Translations under genes and position numbers: made by a program
The notes under the pieces: model-generated
What the model saw: only the letters and a program-made list of their open reading frames with translations
Database searches by the model: none
Told to the model about the DNA's origin: nothing
Assembly (NCBI GenBank): GCA_963514095.1
Contig: OY741268.1
Location: forward strand, 11,926,208-11,990,207
Length of the DNA stretch: 64,000 bases
Source: Eutrigla gurnardus
Lineage: Eukaryota; Chordata; Actinopteri; Perciformes; Triglidae
Reading direction: 5' to 3'
Part shown: positions 22,236 to 33,456 of the stretch, in pieces
Numbering within the stretch: position 1 is the stretch's first letter
How the letters are laid out: the number at the start of each line of letters is the position of its first letter

Positions 22236-23205
22236 CAGCCATCCCCAATAAGCGGCCCGCGGGCCAAATCAGACCGTGTCCGGCCCGTGCGGACCCAGTG
22301 ACACTGCAATAACCTGCCATAAGGTGAAATAAAGAGTTCGGTAAAGTTGGAAATATATTCACAGATTCAAACTTCCGGGATCAATAATTCTGAAGTGAAA
22401 CGTTTTTCAAACACAAATGATGCCTCTGTCCCACCGTTATATCATAGACTACGAGCTACAAGGACCAAAAATAAGCCGTCCTCTGAGCTGAACGGAGAAC
22501 ATTGATCTCTATGTGAAGCCGGCAGCCGGGCGAGCGCGCAGGGAGCGTCTGCAAATTGCAAGACAAAAGCAAGACGCTGCAAACAAAAATCATTAGTAGT
22601 ATTAGTAGTGCTGTTATTTTTTGTTGTTGATCAAAATGGTCATATTTTGTTGATCAAAATATTCGCCAAGGGCATTCAAAGAAATCGTTGATATTGGACT
22701 CATTTTCTTTCAAGTGTGCATTTTTTTACTACTTTACATTACTTTTCTACTATATCTGCCTCTACAACCAACTACCACTGGTAGTACTAATCATTACAAT
22801 AATATTACTTCTAATAATAGCAGCAACAATAACAACATTTGTAAATGGTCCTCATTTATATAGCGCTTTTATCCAAAGTGCTTTACAGGAATGACTGACA
22901 TTCACCCATTAATACACACATTCACACACCGACGGCGGAGTCAACCACGCAGGGCGACAGCCAGCTCGTCAGGAGCAATTGGGGTGAGGTGTCTTGCTCA
23001 GGGACACCAGGCACTCAGCTAGGAGGAGCCGGGGATCGAAACCGGCCATCTTGCAGTTGCCAGCCAACCCGCTCTACCTCCTGAGCTAAACCCCCCTACA
23101 TTTGCACGTAAAACAATGTTTAGTGGTCCAATGAAAAAATTTAGCCCTCGACTTGGCAACCTGGACATAATTTGGCCCTCAGTGAAAACTAATTAGGGAA
23201 CCCTG
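22236..23205. mobile_element. hAT-like element, middle level of the nest
   Basis: Left end CAGCCATCCCCAATAAGC, then GGCCCGCGGGCCAAA; right end (reverse complement) CAGGGTTCCCTAATTAG with GGGCCAAA inside, as in Charlie-type hAT elements. Exact 8-bp duplications TAATAAAC lie at 22228-22235 and 23206-23213. It interrupts the outer hAT and is itself interrupted by a SINE at 22842-23097. Confidence 0.8.
22842..23097 (-). mobile_element. tRNA-derived SINE, inner level of the nest
   Basis: On the minus strand the element begins GGGGGGTTTAGCTCAGGAGG (box A-like TAGCTCAGGAGG) and has box B-like GGTTTCGATCC 40 bases on. The other end carries ATATAGCGC, as in teleost SINE tails. Direct repeats ACATTTG at 22835-22841 and 23098-23104 look like its target duplication. 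It is not a functional tRNA gene: the tRNA-like part does not fold with a standard acceptor stem. Confidence 0.75.
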
Positions 23206-23519
23206 TAATAAACTAATAGTTTAAAGGCTCAGCACTGTATTTTAGTCATTTTTGTTTTCATCTTTTCTTGAATGCTTAACATTTGTATCAGTACCAGCAG
23301 TTTGTAAGGAATTGGTCAGTAATTCATGCGTCATTTGGTTTCTCAAAATTCACTAAATTGATGCATTAAAATGAAATGTATTCAAAATCTTCTCCCGGGG
23401 TGGGCATGCCCCCAGACCCCCCTAGAGGATCACCAACCCCCCCACCATAGTCTCCAAAAATCCTGTGAGAAACACTGTTCAGAAGACACAATTTTGTTCA
23501 ATCTATAGATTGTTTTATG

Positions 23520-24399
23520 CATACCTGCAAACTAATGAGGGTTGAAAAAGGTGACAAACTAAACCATTGTAGGGGGATCTGGGGGCATCCCTCCCTCAGC
23601 CCTATTTTGTGATTTATATTAACATGTAAATTAAGCATTCTGGTGTACTAAAAGAATAAAATAAAAGGAAAAGACAACATTTTCTTCAGGTAAAAAAAGA
23701 CACATTTATTAACACCAGTTTTCAAATGGTTTTAGAGCGCCTCGAGTGTATAAAACTTAAAATTAACTTCAAACTGGTCTAGTGGGGAGTTGTGGCTGCT
23801 GAGCAAAAACAACTCATTTGTTCAACCATTTGGCCTCAACAAGCCAGAGGCGGCAACGGAGGTGGTCACGTAGTGAAGATGTGTTACCAGGGCGACACGC
23901 CACAAACGGATTTAACGAGCTCAAAGCACAGACCCGAAGATGATAACACGCTGGTAGTTATTCATACGAGTCCGCCGTTGTACGCATCGACATGTTTATG
24001 ATGCACAGCAACTTCGCTTGCGGTTGAAGAGTTGTGTAAATATGCGAGATGAGCAAAAGTTCACCTTTCGTAGTTGTTTTGATGCATCGAGCTAATCAGA
24101 TGTCCGACACTTACAGAAAACGTCACACGGCCGATGCTGTGGGACGTCTCACTCCTTCCGCAAAGCCGGAGTGCTATCTAAACGCAGACAGCGTTATGCA
24201 AACAAAGTTTTATCTAAACGTTCCAGTTCGCCCTGCCTCTCCTTTCCGGCATTACTGTGGTCTGTGTAAAAGGGGCTAGTGGTACGCCCCCCCCCCCCCC
24301 CCCAAAAAGAACCCTTCGGATCCACAAGATTCATATAAATTACTTAGTTTTGGTTAAAAACGTCAAATTTTACTGAAAGGTGACTAGTTTGCAGGTATG
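23520..24399. mobile_element. hAT-like element related to 21.0-21.95 kb
   Basis: The ends CATACCTGCAAACTA (left) and its inverted copy TAGTTTGCAGGTATG (right) form 15-bp terminal inverted repeats, each next to a GGTGAC motif. A clean target duplication was not found. A run of 17 C (24287-24303) sits near the right end. The 69- and 76-codon ORFs inside have no recognisable product. Confidence 0.55.
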
Positions 24400-25693
24400 T
24401 TTATTTTACAGGTTTGTCACGGCAAGTCATCAAAAAGAGGCAAAACATTTTTAATTATTAGAATAATACAAACACAAAGTTGTCTGATGTAGTGCAAAAA
24501 TAAAACAGTAACATATCTGTAGGGTATTAAGAAAGACTTTTCAGACACGTTATTGTGTTATTCTGTTAAATTAATGTCTCTTAACGATAATGGGGCAGGA
24601 CTGTTACTGTATATTATTAGCAATAGCCGCTAGACGCTAGCTTAATGACAACGGTTTTACCCTTATGCCCTGTAAAAAAAAAAAAAATTACGTTGGTACT
24701 GTTAACTACAAGATTTGTATTTTTAACTTTAAACTGCAATAACATTATGAAAGATCAATCTTTTTCCAATTTTTTCCCATTGTTTTCATGAAAAGGTTAT
24801 TGTTTAATTTATATCATGATTTAATTAATCACAATTAAATATTAACCCTTTAGATGACAGTTTGGATCATATACCATTACCGTTTTTTTTTTTTTTCACT
24901 AAAATGCCCTATTCTAAAAACAAATTTGACTTTGATTATTAATAATATTACCGGCTGACCCATCTGAATAATAGTTGAGAAGATTGACTTTGGTGCATTA
25001 TTACTTTTTGTGTAATGTCAGATTGAACTAAAACGTTACTTTGGTAGTGTTAACTACAAGATTTGTAGGGTCACAAAACGTCATAAAACGTGGTTTTAAT
25101 GGTAGTCTATTTTACAAATTCTGGCCTCAACAGTACCAGTGTAACAAAAAACATCTCACACGGTCAAAATTCAATGCCGTTCATTAATCGCCGCATAGCA
25201 CTCTCTCCCTGTCATTCTCATGTCACACACACACACACACACAAATGCACACGCACACACACACACGCACACGCAAACACTGGATCAATATTTTTAAAAA
25301 ATAGCAAAATTCATTCAAAAACTGATTTTTATCACTAGGGAACAATCACACCCAAAGTTATCGCAATAAATGCACACCCAACTACACAAATTTCCTTTAA
25401 GATTACCTAAGGGTTAAAAATGTAATGTTAAAAAGGGAGCTTTACTGGCTCTACTAAGACTTTACTGAGGTCCTCATACAGACAGGAGGGTCTGTCTTTA
25501 TGACACTTCATGACACTTTGTTGTGCTACTCCAAGTCGCCAGCACGTTAGCATTGTTAGCATATCAGCTCGTTTACATCGTTAGCCTTTTCCCTGCTCGT
25601 TAGCTAAATACTTCCAAACGGCACTTTTGCATTGTGAATTTTCCAACTAAATCTGGTCTTGAAGGCCCTCCAGCAGCAGGATTACCTGTGTTA
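24400..25693. other. Gene-free intergenic DNA with a (CA)n microsatellite
   Basis: AT-rich, no exon seen. CA-rich imperfect repeat at 25224-25279 and homopolymer runs (A at 24676-24688, T at 24884-24896, approximate). Confidence 0.6.
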
Positions 25694-26283
25694 TAGGGCT
25701 TTTCCATAGTCACGGCACGGCACGGCATGGCACGGCACGGCACGGCGCGTTTTTTTTTTCATTTCCACTAGGGTTGGGCTTAGGGTACTTTTTTTGTAAC
25801 GCCTCGGCCCTGGTTCCAAGGGGGCCGAAGCTCCACTAAAACGTGACGTCAGCCGACTGCCTTACACGGATTGGCCAACGAGTGTCGTCACTGGAAGCGT
25901 CATAAGTGCGACGTCCGACCAGACTGTAAACACAACTCAACCCCGGCATTTTTAAAACTGGCTGCTCTGCGACAACACGTAACCCGTCATACGCCGCCTG
26001 GATTCTTCTCTGGCTCTCTTCTTAAGCTCTGTGTGTGACAACAAGCCACAGAGCGAGCAGCAAATACACGATCGCCTCGGTGTCCTCCATTGTGGGTGAT
26101 GGTGTTATTGTTTTCTTCCCGGTTTTGTGCATGCGTCGCACGTAAATGACGTCACGGCAGTTTCGCAGCCGTGGTATGACGACCCCACCCACGTCGAGGA
26201 GATACTATGGAGGTACTAGTTGTAATGGAAAAACACCCAAAATCGGCTGTGCCGTGCCGTGACTATGTAATGGAAAAACACCA
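25694..26283. mobile_element. PIF/Harbinger-like MITE
   Basis: The ends TAGGGCTTTTCCATAG and (reverse complement) TGGTGTTTTTCCATTACATAG are similar inverted repeats, each followed inward by TCACGGCACGGC. The flanking TTA at 25691-25693 and 26284-26286 fits the 3-bp duplication of Harbinger transposons. Inside the left end the CACGG unit is expanded to seven or eight tandem copies. About 590 bp, no transposase. Confidence 0.65.
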
Positions 26284-26347
26284 TTAGGTCAGCTCTGGCT
26301 TAAAAACGTAAACTAGCTTTCAGCTGCTAGAAACGGAGGTGTGGAGC

Positions 26348-26405
26348 TGCCGCTGACACAGAACTTCACCAGCAGCGTTGCTGGTGAAGTTCTGTGTCAG
26401 CGGCA
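26348..26405. repeat. Perfect 27-bp inverted repeat with 4-base loop
   Basis: Arms 26348-26374 and 26379-26405 are exact reverse complements (starting TGCCGCTGACACAG), separated only by GCGT. No terminal repeat or ORF explains it. Confidence 0.9.
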
Positions 26406-28059
26406 AAAGTATTGATACATTTGCAAGTAAGTATCAAATATAGTACTAATTTTTAGTGTCTATTATTTCCTGAGTATTTTTGATAACCCTAACTATCAGT
26501 ATAGAAAACATATGTAAAAGGTGGCACCAGGAGTGGAGACAGTTACCTCCCCAAAAACACTGAGCACTAATTAATACCATGGTAAGTTCCTGCTTCTTCT
26601 GTCAAATGGGATCTTTCCAAATTCTTTGCTCATCAACCACATCACGGAAAATCCTATTTCGAGCCCTTTATGTCACTTTCTTGGGAGTCATGGGTATTCT
26701 GATGTCACTTGTTTTATTGAAATATTGAACACTGGATTTCACATACAAGATGTCAGAACTAAAAAGCCGCCCAGGTGGCTCATGGAATTTGTAATCCAGC
26801 CACGATTTACAAGAATGAAGTAGATATTACACATCCTCCTGCACAGCACCTCTTTATAGATGGGTCTCAAATGTTTTCACTGTGTAACCACATCAAGAGG
26901 GTTGCACATCCTGTTTATTTCTAAACTTGCTAGTATCACCTCGGTGACTGATAGACTATTTTACACTGCATGAATCTGCCTGTTTGGCGAGAACAGAATC
27001 AGTATTTTCATTCATATTCTCTAAATCCTCATGGCATTAGACAACTTAAGGCCTTTACTCACCTATGTAAAACCTACTACATACAAATGACCAATATTAA
27101 TAGCATGAATGTCCATAAGGCACACCTTTAACATTACATTTCAAGTGGAAACATGAAATATCCTAAAAGCCACAACAGATTCCAATCCGACAAGAATACG
27201 AGAGTTGGCAAAATTTAAATACACAACATTCAGATGATGCCAAGATCAAGTCAAAAGTTAACTAGGAGTTAGCTGCCTGACAGATACATATGCACAACAG
27301 AGCATTAATGAAGTCTAAAAAATGGACGATTAGAAGGATTTTTGTGAGACTTCCCTCCTCTGGTTTAGAGGGCAGCCAGTTACTAGTGTTGATCAAAATG
27401 TTTCCCTGCTAAATGAAAAACAACCAAAAGGAATTTTCAACATTAAATGATTACAACAGCTGCAAAAGGAGGGATGTTATTCACATGCAATGTCTTTAAA
27501 CAAGCTGGCCTTTTAGTATAACATTTACTGTGTCATGCCAACATTACTTTATCAATGTACTGCCATGAAGGGTTTTCTGGAGCAGAAACCTACTCCGTTA
27601 AAAGTTAGATGTATTCCAATATAACTAATCAGCATTTGACAATTTTATTAAAATGCCATCCTGCCTTAAAATCAAGCAGTCTAAAAAAGGTGCTATCAGA
27701 GTTTGGTGCATTGCACTTTAAAAAGTCACTCTGCACCGCCTGAAAAAACAAGAACATATAAAAAAAGAGACAAATAAGTATGAAACCTGGAGCTGTACAT
27801 ACAACTGAAAGGCTTGATCCTTGGACACAGGTTCCATGATGCACTGGTAATTCCTCCTGTTGCCCACACTAGTAGGAAGTAAACACACCACTCCATCCAA
27901 AGACTGCTCTAAACTAAGTAGTTGATGCACTCACTGCATCGCATACCCCAGGAAGCCAAAGCATTTCCTGCTTGCTTATATGAAACAACAGAGAGACAAA
28001 TCAAGTATTTGCATCAATATAAGGGTCAACAAGTTTGAATCCAGTGACAAGCAGCCAGT
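26406..28059. other. Gene-free intergenic DNA
   Basis: AT-rich sequence; ORFs up to 71 codons on both strands with no family signature. No repeats with defined ends were found. Confidence 0.5.
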
Positions 28060-28215
28060 TATTTGCATAACAATATGCAAAGTCCAGACTCTTCTCTATT
28101 CTGCGCCTCAGTGGTGGAACGAACTCCCGACTAATGTCAGGACAGCTGAGTCATTTTGCCATTTTCCGAAAAAGGCTCAAGACTGACCTGTTCAGACTTC
28201 ACCTCGACTAGCATG
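28060..28215 (+). mobile_element. LINE ORF2 C-terminal fragment
   Basis: In frame with 27980-28186, the peptide SAPQWWNELPTNVRTAESFCHFPKK matches the APxLWNxLPxxIRxAxSLxxFKxxLK motif just before the end of ORF2 in L2/CR1-type LINEs (quoted here in parts: APQWWNELP, VRTAESF). The frame shifts before the expected KTHLF end, so it is dead. Confidence 0.65.
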
Positions 28216-28640
28216 ACCCACTAACACCCCCCCCAAAAAAAAAAAAAAAAAAAAAAAGGCCCCGGGCCCACACCAAGTGCACTTGACCCCAAAATCCATT
28301 TTTTTTTTATTTTATTTTTTTTTATAAGTGTGAACACTCTGTACCACACTCGGCAATGACTCGTCAATCCGTGCCCGAGTCCACGTGAAAAGATGGTCTC
28401 TAGGACGGATCATATGTACTATGATGTCGTTTTCGTCAGCTGTAAAAAACAACCAAAAAAGAATTGGGCCGCTATTTAGAACATGTTGTCATGGTTACGT
28501 AACTAACATTCAGACATGGCTGCAAAAGGATGTCTCTGTAAGTTCTACAACCAATTATGGTGGTCAGCTGCGGTGCATGCCATAGCTGACCAGGAGTCCG
28601 GCCCTCTCCTGCAGGAGCTCTGCTCCCAGGGTGGGGAATG

Positions 28641-29382
28641 TAGGGCTGGGGATATATCAAATATACTCGATATATCACGGCTTGTAGTCTGTGTGATGTA
28701 GAAAATGACTAGATCGTGAAACTCGAGTATACGTCGTCACGCATATGCTTTTAGCTGCGGACATTTAACTCCAGGCTTCTCACATTGATTGACAAATGTG
28801 ATCATATTTGTGTATCTAAACAGACTAGAGAGATGAAAACAAACAAAAACAAAATGAAAAAAATAGCTCAGAATCAACAACAGCTGAGCAGAAGCGCTCA
28901 TCGACCGTTGCGGAGAAATACGCGTCTGGTCTGCGCAGGGGGGCAGCGGCTGCTTGCTCACTGCTGCTACTACTCACTTTTACACAATTTAGTGTTGTTT
29001 TGGAACGCCATGTGAGTTACAGCATGCACAAAAGTGCATTAATTTCTTGTTTCGAAATGTCTGACATTTTTGCACAAAACGTGCACTTTCTGTTTTGAAA
29101 TGACAATTTTATGTTTGTGCCACTCACTGTTTAATAAATAGTTTTGTTAACTTTGACTTAGTTGTGATTTCCCCTTTTTTGCATGAAAGTTTAAAATTGG
29201 CAGATATTAATGCAGTATGAACAAGAATGTTTTAATGTTGACATATAGAATCATACTGCTGTGATTGTATGCATCAAAGTGTTAATTCAAGGCTAAGGCA
29301 AAATATAGAGATATATATCGTATATCCTGACATGGCCTAAAAATATTGCGGTATTAATAAAAGGCCATATCGCCCAGCCCTA
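28641..29382. mobile_element. hAT-like MITE with exact 8-bp target duplication
   Basis: Left end TAGGGCTGGGGATATAT and right end (reverse complement) TAGGGCTGGGCGATATGG are terminal inverted repeats. GGGGAATG occurs at both 28633-28640 and 29383-29390. About 742 bp, no transposase; the interior ORFs (60-76 codons) are incidental. Confidence 0.8.
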
Positions 29383-29390
29383 GGGGAATG

Positions 29391-30809
29391 TGATCGTGAG
29401 ACAGCGCTGATGAAATGTTGAGTAGAATTTGATTTGAAATGGATTATTTCCTTTACAATAGAAAGGTGCTCATGGAATAGCTTTCTATAAAAGGTGGTAG
29501 TGTCTGGAAGGTAACCGTAACAACATACACAAATGTTGCAAAGATGATGGCAAAATCACACTTATGCCACTTGGTGTTGGAACGATCTGGAGTCGAGACG
29601 CAATCGAGAGTTCCTCATCTCGCTAGTCAGTTTCAAACAAAGATAAAAAGTCTTAACCACTGAAACTCTTCCTGCAACAATACATAACCATTTTGTCATG
29701 GCTTTTATCTGCATGGATTATACCATGTATCTATTTAACCTCTTCCATTGATTCATGGACTTTTGTTTTTACCGTACTGTATTTTCTTTTTATATAATGT
29801 TTGAAGTCGAAGTACATTCGAAAATCTATCCCTTTAAAAACAAAACTGAAAGCCACAAACAATGGCAATAGTGGTAAGAGCACATTGCACTAGCACATGG
29901 GACAAACATTTCCTGTCCTAGCTCATGGTTATCACTGCCAACAGAATATCCCTCTTAAACTGTGTAAATCTATAGTTCATCTTCGAGGTCAAACATACAT
30001 GTCTTTTTATCAAACAACTTAGAGATTTGGGTAAAATTTTGGGTGCAAAGTACTATACATTATTGTTGAAAGATGTTTTTTCTAGAAGGTTTCTAGTGCC
30101 AGACATGTGTTGCATGCCTATATCACCAAAATCAGTGTGATATACTAAAAAGTGATGAAGATGTATAAACAGAACAACGCATCAGCTTTAAGATTTGAAG
30201 TACTGTCTCTTTTTTCATTGTGAGCCTGTCTGTCGTCTGGTTTGACAGCTTCCATGAGCTTTTCTAAAATGTAATTTTCTGTAGTTTTTGGTGGATCTGT
30301 GGATACAATAACAAGTGTTCTGTTCTGACATTAAGTGTTTTTTGTTTTGTTTTTTGTAATATTGGCATTTCTGCAAATATAAACATACTGACAAAATCTG
30401 TTCATCGTTTATTCAGGCAAGAATAACTAAAGACCTTTTACTTTGTTTTAAAAAAAAAAACAAAGTGGGATAAAACAGAAAAACAATTAAACTGGCCTCT
30501 TTGTTTTTCCGTTTTACAACCAGATCTGACCGTTATGTTTTATGTTTTCAGGTTTGTGATATTGTACAGAAAATGCAGTGATTGCCAGCATGCAGAATAA
30601 TGATGGAGATGCAGCCTTTGTATGTTAAACGTGTAGAAGTTGTGGCTGCACTTCGACCTTATGTTGACTTTATTCCTGAACATTCAAGTGGAAAAAGTAC
30701 TCTGAAATAAGTACTGGGCTGCAGCATGGTGCCATGCGGTGCTCAGTTACCACTGTAAGGAGGCAAACACCATGTCTGTTCATTTGTTTGGGTAGACTCA
30801 TGTACAGAG
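29391..30809. other. Gene-free intergenic DNA
   Basis: AT-rich; no exon, no ORF above 60 codons of interest. Sequence is otherwise unremarkable. Confidence 0.5.
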
Positions 30810-30968
30810 ATGTTAACCTGTTCCAATGATTCCTTCAAGCCTTTAGCCGTTACTCTTTACCATTATTGCACTTTGCTTTTGGAGTCAACTTGGCGAGGCA
30901 CCCACTTCTCCTAAATAGTGTCCATTTGTGGACAATTTGTACAACTTGGACTGGTGAATACCGTAAAT

Positions 30969-32426
30969 CAGGGATGCCAGGGTTACGGCCCGCGGGCCGG
31001 ACCCGGCCCGACTGTACGTCACATCCGGCTAGGGTTGTCACGATACCAGAATTTCAGTAGTCGATACCAATACCTGTGAATTTCCACGATTCTCGATACT
31101 AATTCGATACCACAATAAAAAATTAAAAAAAACAGGACCCATGTACTTTTAAATTCACTAATTTATTGAAAACTGCTTCAAACTGTCAAGTATTTAACAC
31201 CACTGTGCTTTAAGATCTTTTTGCACAGAATTTAAATTGCAGTACCAGCTGCCAACAGACCTATAGCCATCCAGTATAAAAACAAACAATACTGTGCTTA
31301 TAAGGCACTTTTTGCATGTCGGCTTGTTTGAATCAAGAATTGCTCCGGATTCATCCGCCTCGAATGCAAAATATTTCCACACGCGACTCTTCGCACCTGT
31401 CTTGTCGACGAGCCGACGTGTTGTGCTTTCGCTTCCACCTGCTGAAGCCATCTTTTTCGAAGACGGCAAGTTTTCTTCTTCAGCGCCGCTTACTGCTCTG
31501 TGCTGCTCACACGCGTATACTGCCCCCGTCAGTTCCGCCAAGAATCGACACGGCTCGCCGAGTGAAAAGTTGTATATTCGGTTCTGACGTTACCAGAAGA
31601 AAGCAAGTATCGAATTATTTTTTTCGTGTCGGCATCGAATTGGTACCGAAGTATCGGTTCTTGTGACAACCCTACATCCGGCCCGCGGGTGATAAGGGGA
31701 GAATATTGTTTTTAATTATTATTTTATCTATTTTTTTTTTTAAATATATACCGTGAATCCTCTAATACTGGCCTGTATTCTATTACCGGCCAGTCACATT
31801 GGCCGGGGCAAGTGTCGACAGGCAGCGTTATTTCCACCCTTCCCATTCATTCAGTCAGGTTTGCGTCGCAAAGATTTTGGCTGAGGCTATATTAAAGGAT
31901 TTACGGTATGCCCTGCAATGCATTCGACTCACGGCGAGTGTGGAGACGGTGCGCCGCTGCCTCCCGCACGCTCTCGAAAATCTTTTAAACTGAATGTTGT
32001 CGATCTAAAATAAAGACAGATTCAGCACTGCATAGCTTATTTCTCGCATAAAATGTTTTCAGAAACACGTTTCGGTGAACTTTTGTCCTAAAATAAGAGA
32101 AAGTTTCCAAACGAGCCGCCATGTTGGTCGGTTTGAAATCAGGGAGCAGACAGGACAGCTGTGAAAGTGATCGTCCAATCAGGTGCAGCCATGAAGTGTG
32201 CACGTGATTGTATGAAGGAGAGCGCCTGTCAATCATCCTCCTTTGTAATGTATGTAATTTAGGCCTCATTGTGAGGCTATTTTGCCTTCATGAATAATTT
32301 CAAATAGCCTACCTATCCATGTGTTGAGTCAATGTTTGGCCTTTTCAGTCCGAAAGTGTAATCCGGCCCCGAGGTCTCACTTGAAAAAAACCTGGCCCCC
32401 TGTCCAATTTCACCCTGGCATCCCTG
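30969..32426. mobile_element. hAT-like element inserted in the Tc1-like remnant
   Basis: Perfect 15-bp terminal inverted repeats: CAGGGATGCCAGGGT at 30969-30983 and ACCCTGGCATCCCTG at 32412-32426. The flanks CCGTAAAT (30961-30968) and CCGTTAAT (32427-32434) are an 8-bp target duplication with one mismatch. GGCCCGCGGGCCGG follows the left end. Without its own insertion (31030-31674 plus an 8-bp duplication) it is about 805 bp. No transposase. Confidence 0.8.
31030..31674. mobile_element. hAT-like MITE nested inside the hAT element
   Basis: Terminal inverted repeats TAGGGTTGTCAC (31030-31041) and GTGACAACCCTA (31663-31674) are perfect over 12 bases. The target duplication CATCCGGC (31022-31029 and 31675-31682) is exact. 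The overlapping ORFs of 97-116 codons on both strands are incidental to the element. Confidence 0.85.
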
Positions 32427-32835
32427 CCGTTAATCTTTGAGATTACTTTGTGACCACTTCCAGTCTCATGCAAATCAACAATTCTTGATTGAGGGTCTTC
32501 AGAGATCATTTTGTGAGGCATGATTCCCAACACCAGATGCTTTTTTTGAATAGCAAACTCAAAATGTTTGAATGTCAAAGTAGCTCTACACCTGGCTCCA
32601 AACTCATTTCATTGATTGTACTTTTTGGAGTGATTACCTCAGCGTTCACTTACTTTTCCCAGCAGCTCTAAATGTTTAATGGCCGTGTTCAATAAAGTCA
32701 TGAAATATTGGAATTGTTTGTGGCATTAGGTGAAGCACATCGCGTGCGTCTATAGATCAGATCATATTTTATGACCAATTCATACACAAAACTAGGACAT
32801 TTCAAAGGGTTAGCATACTTTTGCTTGCCACTGTA

Positions 32836-33456
32836 CCACTAAATCCTAAACACTATTCCTTTAAGTCAAAACGGTGACTATGAAGCAAAAATGTGATTTT
32901 TCCCCAATGAGATGAAAAACAGTGACTTTATTGAGCCCAAACTTCAGACCTCTCAGGACCACAAAGGAAAAGTTCAAAACCAGGATGCAAATGTTATCAT
33001 ATATTGTAACATGCTCATTTCCATTAAACTATGGAAGTAAATATTATTTAAACAGTAAAACAATGTAAACAGTGCATGCTCTGATCAAAATTAACAATGT
33101 GTATACATCAATAAACTGAGAGAAAGAAACGTCAACCAGATAAGCCTGTGGTGGGCTGGTAGGGGTTTGCCTCTAAACATCCCCCCCCCCCCCCCTTTTT
33201 TTTTTTTTTTTAAACAAATGCATAGTATTTGTATTCCTCTTCAAAATCTGACATAATCCTGAGGGTCAAAAACCATAGACAGCTTTCAACACAAACCAGC
33301 TCTTAAACAACAGCAGGGATTCAATGTAATCCCTTTAGAAATAACAGAAACATATTACCAGAATGGTAATGTTCCACAGCAACAAGTGCTTTTTAAAAAA
33401 CTGAACACAACTGGTTCTAGCATGTTGATTTTTCCCCCAGCTCAATGTGGTTTAAT
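32836..33456 (-). other. adad1: adad1 3' flank, probable 3' UTR
   Basis: Downstream of the adad1 stop on the minus strand. The reverse complement of 32927-32932 reads AATAAA, a possible poly(A) signal giving a 3' UTR of about 530 bases. It includes a C15-T16 homopolymer pair at 33181-33211 on the plus strand. No other feature seen. Confidence 0.4.

Larger units (their letters stand above)
22024..23477. mobile_element. hAT-like element, outer level of a three-level nest
   Basis: Terminal inverted repeats CAGTGTTTCCCACA (left) and CAGTGTTTCTCACAGG (reverse complement of the right end). Identical 8-bp target duplications TTCAGAAG lie at 22016-22023 and 23478-23485. Both halves of the outer element survive on either side of the inner insertion at 22236-23205. 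No transposase ORF, so non-autonomous. Confidence 0.8.
30810..32833. mobile_element. Tc1/mariner-like element, right part, interrupted by hAT elements
   Basis: The right end, GCATACTTTTGCTTGCCACTG (32813-32833; 21 bases, read as CAGTGGCAAGCAAAAG on the other strand), is followed by TA (32834-32835), the Tc1 target. Blocks such as GCACCCACTTCTCC, TGTCCATTTGTGGACAATTTG, AATAGCAAACTCAAAATG and ATTTTATGACCAATT recall the non-coding half of fish Tc1-like elements. The matching sequence continues on both sides of the hAT insertion at 30969-32426. The left terminal repeat and transposase were not found; the left limit is approximate. Confidence 0.5.

Noticed and set aside
22980..23097. tRNA gene on the minus strand
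   Set aside because: Boxes A and B are present but no cloverleaf with acceptor stem forms, and it is the head of a SINE with target duplications.
31194..31666. Overlapping ORFs of 97-116 codons on both strands
   Set aside because: They lie wholly inside a hAT-like MITE and show no transposase motif.
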